Below, in pieces: positions 23,560 through 35,000 of a stretch of DNA of 64,000 nt. Source of the DNA: Diphasiastrum complanatum (taxonomy: Eukaryota > Streptophyta > Lycopodiopsida > Lycopodiales > Lycopodiaceae); the NCBI GenBank assembly GCA_029204225.1, contig CM055092.1:62398692-62462691 (forward strand). The letters run 5' to 3'. The notes below the pieces were generated by a model that had not been told where the DNA came from, did no database searches, and worked only from the letters and a program-made list of their open reading frames with translations. A program made the translations under genes and the position numbers. Each line of letters starts with the position of its first letter. Within the stretch, counting starts at the first letter, position 1.

Positions 23560-24217
23560 CGTGTAATGCAAGTCCCTTGAGCATATCTATGCTTTCCAAG
23601 GGTGTTCAAGCTCGATTACTAGTTTCGTTCATAGTGTAAACTTGAAAGGGAAAGTGTGAAATTTACGTAGTTATGTCATGTACAGTTAGTACATCCATGA
23701 TGCAAGGTAATATCCAATGTATGCTCAAAAGGAACTATTAGCCTCAAGAAAAAGACAGTTTCCTCTTTAGGCCCTCCAAAGTAATTAATAAGGATAATAG
23801 GCCAATAAGGGCCCAATGTAGTTTAAATAATACTTAACTAGGGCTAAATACCCCTCAAGATAGTTATGTTTAGTTAAGTAAGAGCACTGTCTATAACTAG
23901 TCAAGAGACATCAATTTTGGGATCTTTTGGCTCATTTGCAAGTGAGAGCTTCTTGCTTCCTCCTTGTGAATGTGACCCATTGGGAATCTTCATTGTTAGG
24001 TCTCATGTGCCCTATCCACATGAATTCATGCTCCATTTCCATGGCTTTGTACTTTTCATTCCATTCCTAATGTGATTCTATGGTGATCTCCATGTTTCTA
24101 GCTTTCTATGGATATGTTATCTTGATTGTCTTGTATTTTCCTTGCTATTAGCTTTACTTTCTATTGTGATTGCTATTTGCATGGGATTTGGCACATGAAA
24201 TTTCTTGGTATCAGAGC
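23560..24217 (+). mobile_element. LTR end with Met-tRNA primer binding site
   Basis: TGGTATCAGAGC (24206-24217) is the primer site complementary to the 3' end of initiator tRNA-Met used by many plant LTR elements. The sequence before it would be the 5' LTR; its start is not visible. The leader behind it merges into the CATCCGAC array. Confidence 0.5.
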
Positions 24218-24924
24218 ATAGATCCATGATTCATAATGATTCTATGTGAATTTCATTAGATTTGAAAAGTTTATTGCTTTTGTAGCTTTCTTTTTGCTGC
24301 TTTCTAATTTTAAAATTTTTAGGTCTGTACAAATCAAATTTCGACATTCAAATTCGTTGTTCATTTCTAATTTGATTTCATAGGTTTGTAGAGCTTGTTT
24401 GAGCTTTCATTTGCACCAATTTGCAGGCTATTTGGGTTTGTACCTTTCACTTTGTTTGTATTCTTCAAATTTGATTTGAGTTTTTATTTCAAGTTTCTTT
24501 ACATAGGATTTTAGAGCATTGTCTTTGCTTTATCTGATCCATATGTCAGGTCATTTGAATTTGTATTCAAAAGTTATGACAAATCTTGATTCCTAGCTCT
24601 AGTTTTGCTAAAAAAAAATTCTTCAAAAATCTTAGACCTGTTTAGTTGTAAATTTGACCTATCAAGTCACATTCAATCATTAATCTAATCCTATAGGCTG
24701 ATAGAACTTGTTGTTAGCTTTTTAGAGGTATTGAATTTTTGTGATTTGGATCAATATTGAGGAAGTTATGATCAAATGAGTGGAGATGGGGCAGACTAGC
24801 CATAATTATGAAAATTTTCTTTTGGATTTTTCTAAGTGAGTGAGAAGCACTTCATTTCTTCAATATTGAAGTTTTATTTCTTTTGTAATTTTCTTCCAAC
24901 CTTTTATTTTGAAGTTTTCGAACC

Positions 24925-25700
24925 AGATCAGACCAATCATATCCAACGGTCAGAACTGACAGTCGGATCCGACGGTCAGAATAAAAGAAAAAAGAAAACT
25001 AAACTTACATCTAATGCTTCCTCTCCACATCCGACGCCCTCTGCCCTCTATCCACATCCGACAGCTTCCCTAACACGACATCCGACGGCCCCTTAACTCT
25101 CTACATCCGACGCCATATCCGACACCACATCCGACAGTCCGATGCCATCCCTACATCCGACGACTCCTGGAGATTACATCTGACGACTTCAGAGGATTAC
25201 ATCCGACACTCCACATTCATTCGACACTCTTACATCCGACAATCCACATTACATCGACACTTCACATTTACATCCAACACTCCTCGTCACATCCGACGTT
25301 ACATCTGACGTTTACATCCGATGTTACATTCGACAGTCCGACGCCATCCCTACATCCGACGACTCCTGGAGATTACATCCGACGACTTCAGAAGATTACA
25401 TCCGACACTCCACATTCATTCGACACTCCTACATCTGACAATCGACATTACATCCACACTTCACATTTACATCCAAAACTCCTCGTCACGTCCGACTTTA
25501 CATCTGACCACGTCCGACGTTACATCTGACATTGCATCCGACAGTACATCTGACTGCATCCGACATTACATCTGAACTACGACGACTACATCCGACACAG
25601 ATCCGACAATTGCATCCGACACAGATCTGATGACTGCATCCACCGACACAATTTCGACGATTGCATCCGACCTGCATCCAATTTACATCCGAAGTTGTTT
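24925..25700 (+). repeat. CATCCGAC repeat array
   Basis: More than two dozen copies of (A)CATCCGAC or CATCTGAC occur at irregular 10-40 base spacing, densest from 25026 to 25690. A larger unit is tandemly duplicated with a 199-base shift: the block starting CAGTCC at 25135 recurs at 25334 with few changes. C-to-T differences at the CpG (CCGAC against CTGAC) suggest methylation decay. It sits about 720 bases behind the primer site at 24206. Confidence 0.85.
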
Positions 25701-25944
25701 AAATATTTTTCCTTCCCGTTTTTTCAGAAACGTCCATAACTTCCTTGTTTGAGTTCAGACTCCAGTGCTATAAAAACAAAAAGTGATTAGAACGACGAGT
25801 CTGACACTGCTAAGTTAATGAAGTTTTGTTATTATTACTTTTCAAAAAATTGATGAAGAAAAACAGTTATCATGTGCTTTAGGTAACATTTTCCCATTTC
25901 AGGACCGTATTATAGTGTTGCTTAGCTTGTTTCTTCGTCATCGA

Positions 25945-26382
25945 TCATGTGATCCTATCTTCCTTCAATATAACTACTTTAGGCGGTTTTATTGTTGGTT
26001 CATCAGGAACATTACATACTCCAAATCTGGTCGGATCCATATGATTGAGAATCTGCTCATCCGTAAGTTTTGCATTGTCATCATAAGCCAAGGCATGACT
26101 CACAGGTATGAGATCATCTTCAAACGGATCTGGTATAGGTTCCGTTGATATCCAGGCTACATTCAACACATTCAGTGGAAACGTGATTGGTGTATCCAAA
26201 GTTCGATCTAATAAGGAAATCTTGCTCAAATCTGATTGATTATCTTGTTGACACATATATCTTGTTGTACAATCAATCGTTGCAAGCTCCGTTTGAGAAT
26301 CGTAATGAACTCTCAAATTTTTCTTTGGACGGTCACAAGTATGATCCGTTGTTGAAGAATCGTCATCTTCTTTTTGAACCAC
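25945..26382 (-). CDS. Unidentified 145-codon ORF, probably retroelement-derived
   Basis: A minus-strand frame of 145 codons, acidic overall, with no domain I recognise. It lies about 300 bases downstream (minus strand) of a primer-site-like sequence and LTR at 26695-27476, where the first ORF of a Gypsy element would sit. It has no zinc knuckle or protease motif. Retroelement origin is inference from position only. Confidence 0.35.
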   Translation of the reverse strand: MVQKEDDDSSTTDHTCDRPKKNLRVHYDSQTELATIDCTTRYMCQQDNQSDLSKISLLDRTLDTPITFPLNVLNVAWISTEPIPDPFEDDLIPVSHALAYDDNAKLTDEQILNHMDPTRFGVCNVPDEPTIKPPKVVILKEDRIT

Positions 26383-26694
26383 TGGTTTGATAGTCCAAGT
26401 TGTAGGATCAACTTTAACTGCACGTTCACGATTTTCAAAAGTGATTTCAAATTTGACCGATTTTTGTTATTTTTTTTGATATCTCAGATCCAAATGGATC
26501 TTAAGAATGGTGATCTGAATAGCTTTCTCTGTTTAACAATTAGATTAGATTTCAAACAAGCAAATCCACTCAAATCAAGCAAAATCACTCCCAAACTAAC
26601 CCTAAATGTAGATCTAACACTATTCATGCCATGACAAGATGCCTAATGCAAGCTAACCATCCAACAAACATGCTGCAAACTGAAAAATTGGCGT

Positions 26695-27476
26695 AGCTCC
26701 CTAACAATGGCATCAAAATTGTAGTGGATTTCTTTCCTTGCCTAACTTGAATCCAAGATATAGTCAATCTAGCATCAAGAGACGAAGTTAGTTGTTACGT
26801 GTAGGTTCGTTCCCATGAGAGCGATAGTATAGTTCAGATTTCAATAATGAATGGAGGATTCACATCTAACTCTAACATCCATTAAACCTACGATCCATTA
26901 ACACTACGATCCATTAACACTACAATCCGCAACAAAGATAGCTTACACTTTCTCTCTCATAAAAAGTATAATAACACACAATCCCAATAACATTCAGATC
27001 CAACAATTAGCAAAAACCAAAGGAAGCATGAGAGATGGAGGAAAAGTGATAGAGATTAAGGACATTCATCAATCCATTTCTGAAGAGAACCAATCTGCTT
27101 TATTGAAATGATGAGATGAACATAAGGAGCAACTCGAGTTGGTCCTTTTTTATAGTAGAGAGGAGGACCCTGGCCTCTGAATCCTATTGGTCCATTTATG
27201 CCTCTCTAGTTATTCAAATTTAAAAAAGAGCGGGAACCATCCAAATTGGAGGGAAACCCAACTTTATTCACTAACTTGACATTTAGGCCCTGCGACATTA
27301 AAAGTCCCGCAAAAAGGCCTATTGACTTTCTAATTAATCAAATTTCTATGTGATCATCGGGTTGGACTTCCACACGCGCAGGGTACCAAATCCCTCTCAC
27401 TTATTAACTAGGGTTAGGGTTGCCTTGGGATCCGCAAAAGAGTATCGAAGGTGTTCGAACTATAGAATGTTAACAA
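26695..27476 (-). mobile_element. Minus-strand LTR with Gypsy-like primer site
   Basis: On the minus strand the block starts TGTTAACATTC (27476) and ends CCACTACA (26720), followed by TTTGATGCCATTGTTAGGGA. The latter looks like the TTGGCGCCGTTGCCGGGGA-type primer region of some plant Gypsy elements after CpG decay. A minus-strand TATAAAAAAGG lies near 27145. No target duplication was established. Confidence 0.5.
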
Positions 27477-28150
27477 TACTTGTTTTCGCTTGTTTTAACT
27501 TGCCCTAACAATTTTTGCAAGGAGTTTTTGAGAAGCCCAACTAGACAAGTGACAACGCAATATGGCTAAGCTCCAATTGTGATCTACGACCAAACTGATG
27601 TCTTCAATTGTCATTTGGATAAGCCTAAACGACATTCATAAACTAGTATAGATAGTTGATCAGTTTCTACGTTACCTTCTTTTTCAACTTTTTATTCTTC
27701 AATTTTTATATTGATCCTGGAGATTAATTTAGCGCATTGCTAAAAAAAGCTTATTGCAGTGTAGTTTTGAGTATGCGGTTGCATCTGCTATTGTTTTGTG
27801 CTACGATTCTTTTGATTTGTACATGCTACTTATTGAATTGATTATACAATTTATATCGCATTCAGTATTATGTCAAAATGCTCTATTGTAATCTGATTAC
27901 GTTCTCTAATAGTTTTGTTTGTTTTATCGAATACTTTGATATAGTAGCTATATTCGATACAACAATGTTTATTTTGTTATGTTTGTCTACAAAATCAATT
28001 TACCAGATTTCGATGATTTCAAAGTTAGAATGAATTAGAATTTGAACATGGCAATAGTCACGATAGTTTTGTTCAGATTTGATAGGATGCTCCTTGTTTA
28101 TAGTGACATATGCAGATTCATGCCTACCACCTTGCTTGGAGGTGCCCAAT
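27477..28150. other. Intergenic, nothing recognised
   Basis: AT-rich sequence between the minus-strand LTR and the Copia integrase remnant; no motif seen. Confidence 0.4.
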
Positions 28151-28154
28151 CTTT

Positions 28155-28745
28155 GCTACCTTTATTGATGTATACTAAGGAAATGGCATGGTCCTGTTCT
28201 TAAAGTCAAAATATGTGGCCTTTAAATGTTTCAAACAATTCAAAAACTATGCTAAGACATATTCAAAACTCAAGATTAAGGCACTATGTACTGATGGAGG
28301 AGAGAGTTCATTTCAACAAAGATGATCTTATTTATTAAAGAGCGCAGATCCAAAGGCAGCTCAAATACACACCTCAGTAGAACGAGATTGTTGAGAGGAA
28401 GAACTGGACTCTTATTGAGTTTACAAGTTCAATGCTGCCTCATTGCAACCTTCCAAAGACCTTATGGATAGATGCAATCAACCTCTTACTACCTTCAATA
28501 TCAATCTAGTATTGAGACAATAAACAATATGACATTTTTATGAGACCTGGATAGGTAGCAAGCCCACAATGACTCATCTCAAGGTCTTTGACTACATTAC
28601 ATATGTCCAAGTACACTCTGAATTGAGAAAGAAACTTGATCTTGAAAGTTCAAGACCAATATTCACTATGTACTCATCGTAACACAAGGACTACAAGCTC
28701 TACAATTCCGAAACTAGAAAGACATTCACTAGTAGTGGTAAGACC
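28155..28745 (+). mobile_element. Copia integrase remnant
   Basis: Plus-strand frames give FATFIDVY, LKIKALCTDGGE (about 28270-28300, catalytic aspartate region), NEIVERKNWTLIEF (about 28382-28425), MLPHCNLPKTLW and PTMTHLKVFDYITYVQVHSE, in Copia integrase order. Several frame changes and stops. Flanking Copia domains in this orientation are absent. Confidence 0.85.
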
Positions 28746-29099
28746 AAGATTTGCCTACATTGGTGTCGGATCTTGATTCTGAACTAGCTACATCACTAGT
28801 CCAAGACCCACTAGTGGTTGACACACCTTCCATGAGCTACGTGTCTCATCAAGATTATGGCATACATCTTGATCTACAGACCAGAATGTCCACATGTCTT
28901 CAAGAAGGTAGCCACTTGAGAGATACAATTCATAAACTATCCAAAAGATATTATCGAATCAAGAGGCCCCATCAAAGATAGGCAACAATAGTTCAACAAT
29001 CTCATTTCTTGATGAAGAATGAGACATGGATAAGGACTTATTCTATATTAATAAGGATAATCATTGATTGTATCTCTCGTAAACCCAAGGTTCTTTGCT

Positions 29100-29640
29100 T
29101 CATACTTATTTGAAGGATGAATCATAGCTAGCCAAGTTGGCACAAAGATGAACATCTCCAAGAAGCATATTAGATCTTGACCTAGATTTATCATAAGGAA
29201 GCTTGTTAGACTTTACATAAGATCCACCAATCTTATTGATGCTCAAAGGAAACTTTGGAAAGTTGAGACCAATATCCTTTTCCATTCTATCCTTTTTGTT
29301 ATCCATAACAAAAGCATCAAGCTTGAAAAGTCTACCTTGTTTATTGCCCCTAGCAACCAGGATTGCTTCCTTTGTAATGAAACAAGGATCACCACCAAAC
29401 TTTACCAGTATCCTTTCTCTATCATTTGACCAACACTTAGCAAATTCTTTGAAAGTGAAGGAATGTAAAGAACACCATCAAGTCTTGCTTCCCTATTAGT
29501 AGAAAGACAAATAGGAATTGAACCAATACCTTCAATCACACACTCACCACCATTGGCCATGTGAATTGCTTTCTTGGCTCCATTATAAGTGACCAAAGAA
29601 GTAAAGAACTCCTTGTGACTAGTCGTGGAGATGTGTCCCT
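29100..29640 (-). mobile_element. Copia protease/pre-integrase remnant, minus strand
   Basis: The minus strand gives ANGGECVIEGIGSI, LDGVLYIPSLSKNLLSVGQM (about 29430-29490) and, after frame changes, KQGRLFKLDAFV: the protease-to-pre-integrase part of Copia pol. No RT of this orientation follows below 29100. Confidence 0.85.
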
Positions 29641-30384
29641 TGATCTTTGGTTAGAAAGACAACACAATCAACAACATTGCCAATGTAGAAAAATCAGCAT
29701 CTACTCAATAAAAGAGATGCAAATTCAATAAGAAGTTGATCAAACATCAAATATATGATAAGATGAAATGGATGTCCGTACAATAATAGTACCCTACTGT
29801 ACTTCCCACGTGTGGATCCAAAATAACAAAATATGAGCATTCTACACATAAGATTACAAGATACCATCAAGATAGTGCACCAATGGATAGATGAACTCAT
29901 GTGTAAGCATGAAATGAGAGATAGAGAGATAAGAGTGCCTCTTCTCACATGTGTACATCTATATATAGTAGATCCATGCCTCATTTGAACTTTGATTTTC
30001 CTCCAAGAACTTTCTAGACCTAAAAACCTATCATCAATATGACTAGATTCAATGCATCTAACATTCAAAACTGAATGTGTCCAAATTTGACCCGATAACT
30101 TTCCCACACTTTCCAAAAGTGGTAATTCAAATGAACTTTGACTAAAGTAGCTTTAGAAAGTTTATCTCTAAGTCTTAAATGCATATTGGCCTAATATTAA
30201 CAATTAACCAAAATATGACTAAACTTGACGAAACTAGTTGAATTTTTTCACACAACTCTTGCGATCACCATGATCTAAAAACTAGTTACAAAATTTGGTA
30301 TGTTGTGAGGAGTCAACGAGGTGGATTATGATTCATCACTCTCTATCGCTGGTCCCATCTCAATGGGGAGGAGACGGGTCCTTA

Positions 30385-31060
30385 GGACAATTTCACATGG
30401 AGTGGCCGGGTAAGTCCAAAAGGCCCAAATCCTTTAATTTGATTGGTGGAGCAATATTAAGAGGCCTTCCCCCCATTTCACAAAGGGTGAGAGTTGCCCC
30501 TAGGTGGCATTGAAATGTGCGAACTTGGGGTAACTTAGGGTGGTTTCACATAGAGTGGGGGGTAAGTCCAAAAGGCCCAAATTCTTTACTTTGATTGGTG
30601 GAGCCACTTCAAGAAGCCTCCTCCCATTTCACAAGAAGTGAGAGTTGCCCCTGGGTGGCATTGAAATGTGCCAAGCTGGGGGTAAGTCAAGATACCAGGG
30701 GAGTACCTTACCTTGGGGTAAGTGGTGGCCCTCTCTCCTCCAATAAAAACCATACATAACTTATATAATTTGAATTTGGATAATAAATGCTTTGCCCTTC
30801 AAATAAGAAAGGGTTTTCACATGAAATGACTTTGAAAGACTTGGGCTTTCAAACTAGGAGGTAAGTGCAAATTTTGAAATGGCCTTGGACTCTTTCATGT
30901 GAAACCACCCTCAACATACTAGGGGAGAGTACCTTGGAATCTTGGAGTATTGGGGGCAAGTGGTGGGCCCTTGCTCTTTCTTCCAATAAAAAACATAGAT
31001 TTCTTATCTGATTTGAATTTAAACAATAAATGCTTTGTTTTCCAAATGAAAACAATAACA
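30385..31060. repeat. Two duplicated blocks of unknown origin
   Basis: GGTAAGTCCAAAAGGCCCAA with about 110 following bases occurs at about 30408 and again about 30561, a shift of roughly 155 bases. A second motif, GGGGAGTACCTTA...AAGTGGTGG...CCAATAAAAA...CATA, occurs at about 30697 and, diverged, at about 30922. No coding content recognised. Confidence 0.65.
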
Positions 31061-31075
31061 ACAAACTTCTTGTTT

Positions 31076-31594
31076 TTATGAATAAAAGATGGGAAAACCC
31101 ATCGGACTACAAAGGAATGCATGTAAAGTATAAAGGCCATCAGAGAAACCTATAGAGATACCATCAATCAGAGTATTGAAACTTGGAGGTAAAGAGAGCT
31201 CAGGAGGGAGACCATGATGACACAAAGCAACACACGTAAAGGGATTCACAGTGTGGCCCAAAGTTGAGAGTTGCTGAGAGAAATGTAGGAAAGCTGGAAT
31301 GACATCGTTAGCAGGTCCCACAATATACGTGTCATTAGCAATAGAGGGAAACAAACAGGATGGAAAAGTAGCAGAAGAAGCCCGCAATGCTCGAAAGTGT
31401 GCCAAAGCAAAAAGAGAACCACCCAAGGGATCACCTTGCTTGATATTGGATAACCGAGATATCACTTGAGCGAGAAGGATGACTGAAATATAGATGCGTG
31501 TCCATGGAATAAAAAAAGCGAACAAACGGGATGAGCTGAGCAAGTGGACTGTGTGTTGCACGAAGTTCTTAAAAAATGGCCCCTCGAGAAACAA
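31076..31594 (-). pseudogene. Reverse transcriptase fragment with damaged ADD motif
   Basis: A 172-codon minus-strand frame has KQGDPLGGSLFALAHFRAL, FPSCLFPSIANDTYIVGPA, LSTLGHTVNPFTCVAL and GLPPELSLPP. This matches a non-LTR-type RT family I know from plant sequences with the motifs QGDPLGGPLFALAH and ADDT. Here the catalytic ADDT reads ANDT, so one of the two metal-binding aspartates is lost. Upstream residues fit only in another frame, so the fragment is frameshifted as well. It ends about 420 bases before the NUP93 start, on the opposite strand. Confidence 0.75.
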
Positions 31595-31740
31595 AATTAA
31601 AAGTGCTTAAAACATCCACTAAAAGCATGTCCTTAAGCTTTTGAATCGAGGGGTAAGCGCAAATTTTGAAACCCCCTTTTTCAAGGTGAAACCATCCTTT
31701 TAGACCACCCTAATGACACATGTCTAGACTTTGAAGACCC

Positions 31741-32015
31741 AAAAATTGTGACGCCACCTCAGCGACTTTTGAATCCCAAAGTTTAATATGTACCATTACT
31801 TAACTGACACGTGGTATGTCGACGCGTGGCTGGAATTTAAGTGGGCGGTCTGACTAGACTTGCGTGTTTTTAAGGGCTTTTGTTGTCGCGCCTTATGTTT
31901 CTTCAAATGTTTGTATTTATTGACTCTGCAGTTGCGATCCAGGGTTTAGGGTTCTCTTTCTCTCTCTCGCTCGCTCGCTAGCTCGTTGAGTTTTGACAGA
32001 CGGGCGAGGCGATCA
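31741..32015 (+). promoter_or_regulatory. NUP93: NUP93 promoter and 5' leader
   Basis: The stretch before the NUP93 ATG carries a GACACGTGG G-box-like site near 31805, a telo-box AGGGTTTAGGGTT at 31941-31953 and a CT-rich run (about 31954-31982). Telo-boxes with CT-rich leaders are common just upstream of start codons of plant housekeeping and cell-cycle genes. No clear TATA box was found, which is usual for such promoters. Confidence 0.5.
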
Positions 32016-35000
32016 ATGGCCGGGCAGCAGCAGCAGGACATGAGGAGCTGGGCCGACCTTCTGCACAATTCGTCTCAGCTTCTCCAGTCCGCAGCTCCAT
32101 CGGCACCCTTCCCCCCCATCCAGGTGAGCAAACTCTCATATCATAGCATCCAGCAACCAGTTTGTAAAAAGTATGTATTAGGCGAGTACACTGTGGAGGA
32201 AGAGGGGCCTTTAAAAGGCTGGTTTAAACTCTAGTCACACTTGTCACGTTCCCATTAAGCTGGTGCCAGTTGTCGGATTTTTATTGAAAGTTAAAAATAA
32301 GGTGCCACTTGTCAGGTTGCCAATGGCAGTTGAGGAATGCCATTTGTCAGGTTTCCATTGGCAGTTGAAGAATTGCCACAAAAAGGTTTTTAAGCACTTG
32401 CCACTCGTCAGTTAAGAGTGGCACGTGGTTCCCGTTTGCAGTTAAATTGCCACGTAAGCTTTTAAGAAGATTAATAACCAATTGGAATACATTCAATATG
32501 CCACATGTCAGGCTCCTATTGGGTGTCAAAGAATGTCACATAAGCTTTTAAGCAGACAGACATTGTCTTAGAGCCTCATGGAATGTGCCACTTGTCAGGT
32601 TCTCATTGGTAGCTAAAGAAGTCACATTAGCTTAAAGCAAACGAATATTCAATTTCATTGATCATGGCTGTAGCTTATTTTTTTAAAATCATTTGTAGTC
32701 TTATCAAGGACCGCTCATGTTTGTGCTATCTCCTTCATATTCTTGAAAGCTTACTTGCACACAAATTGCAATTTCATAATTTTCATATTGATGTTCTCTT
32801 TGCGGAGCATGAGGTTGTGAATCAAGTGTAAGTCCACACCATAGGTCCCGCAATATTGGGTACCGCGGATCCCGGTACCGCGGGACCGTACTGGTACCGC
32901 GGTACCATGATGGTACCGCGGTACCACAATATAATAATATTTTTATTATTTAATATTTTTTAAAATTTTTTTTCACCTAAACCTACCCGCCCCCCTCGCA
33001 TTTCCTCTGAAATTTTTTTGCGCCCTCTCCGCCCTGCCATCGCTGTTGGTTCTTCCTGCCTGCCTTTGATTCCTTGCGTCGCCCATCGCCCACGCAACGC
33101 CCTGCCTTGCATCTGATTTCCTTTGCCCTGCATTCGCCCATTTTCAGCGTCTCTCCAACAGTGAACCCTGCTGTTTTTTTTTCAGCAATCCATCCCTCAT
33201 TTCATCTGCAATGGTGCAATCCGACCTTTCCGGTCTGTGGGACGAGGTAGACATTGTCAGGCGGGTTGCCGACAAGGCCAACAAGACCGGTCAGAAGATC
33301 GTGCGCTGCCGATACTGTCTCGTCGAGTTTGCTGCATCCCTCACTCGCCTTAAAGGCCATCTGCTCGGTGCACGCGCCAAAAATGGTGCCACCTTGAATG
33401 CTGCCCCTTGTGGCAGCATGACCGTCCCCGACAGGCAGCGACTACTGGACACCTACGGGCCGCAGCTCGTGGCAGGGGAGAACACCATTTCGGAGGGCAT
33501 TCTCCGATTTTGCACCGCTCCTTATGTGGCTAACCCAGAGTTGCTGCCTGCTTGGCTGGCACGCACAAGGAGAGGGAGTGCATCCTCCTCCGGTCCCTTT
33601 GCCCCTCAGATAGTTCTGCCTCACGCACCCCCATCTGCTCAGATTCCGGTGGATCCCGTCCCATCGCGTCCGCCAGTTGCCACTGCGGTTCCACCACCAC
33701 CCATTGTTGCTCGCACTCCACCAGTCTATGACTTTCTCATGGACTCTCCGCCACCCGAGCAGGCCCAGGATGGTACTGGGCGGGCTTTCGAGGATGTGGA
33801 AGAGATCCCTTCTTCCTTCCCTTCCCATCCGGATGACCTCCTCAGCCAGTAGTTTTCGTACCCCATGCCAGATGTTGCCCCTCCACCAGTGCACCCCACC
33901 TATGCTGCTGCACCCATCCCTGCCAGTGCATCCCACTCTCCCCATTCCACGTCTACAGCCGATGCATCCACCAGTGCCGAGCCTGTCGCGTCATCGTCCA
34001 TTCCCGTCACGGTTGGTGCACCGTGCTGGAGGTCCTCCACCCGTCGCCCACCAGGGAGAGCCCTTGTGCAGCAGACCATTCGCGGCGCGCATCAGCCGCA
34101 CATGGACAGAGAGGCCACACAGGCTGTGGCCAGTCTGATTTACGAGCTGAACCTGCCCTTTGCCATCACCGACTCTGAGCCCTTCAGAAGGGCCTTTCGC
34201 CTTGCACAGTCTGTCAGCCCTAGCTGGAGAGTCCCTAGTTCAGAGGTTGTCCGCACACACATGCTGAGGGATAGGGTCGAGTCCTTGTCTAGAGAGATGG
34301 AGCCTCTACGTCGGCACTGGGCCACTTACGGTTGCAACATCATGTCCGATGGCTGGACTGATGTTAGGAGGAGGCCGATCCTCAACATACTGGTCTCCAG
34401 CTGCATGGGCACACAGTTTTTGAGGGCAGTGGATTGCAGCAGGGGGGGGAGAGTCATATCTGCAGAGTTCATGTTTGATGTCATCAGGTCTTCCATCCTA
34501 GCCATTGGCCCACAGCATGTCGTCACGGTGGTGACGGACAATGCCACGAACTGCATTCAGATGGGTGTACTGCTAGAGGCCGAGTTCCCTCATATTGTTC
34601 ATACCCCCTGTGCAGCCCACGACATAGACCTTCTGATGGGGGACATTGGAGCACTTCCCTGGGTTAGAGCCATCGTCCGGGAGGCCCTCTTCCTGGTGAC
34701 TTTTGTCACTAGAAAGAGGCGTGTTCTTGCCATGTTCCGGGTGTTCAGCCATCTGGACCTCCGTAAGCCAGCCCCCACGCGCTTTGCATTTGACTTGGTG
34801 CTACTCTGTACTCTGTACTCTGTACTTTGTACATACTCTGCTCACCCACAATGCCCATGTGCCTCTGTACTCTGTACATGTGATGCTACCCCCCCGTGTT
34901 GGTCTCCCATTGGCCCCTCGATATGCTCACTCGCAGTGCCCATGTGCCACTGCAACAGTCCCCTGCATCATGTACTGTACCTTCTTTTTTTACACCCTAA

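Noticed and set aside
25020-25690. CRISPR-like array
   Set aside because: Spacing is irregular, the repeat is eight bases and diverged, and the setting is a plant nuclear retroelement leader.
25020-25690. Functional DRE/CRT cluster
   Set aside because: The known site is (A/G)CCGAC; almost all copies here are TCCGAC, so binding is not supported by sequence.
33442-33945. 167-codon minus-strand ORF in the hAT element
   Set aside because: Antisense shadow of the GC-rich transposase linker; no domain.
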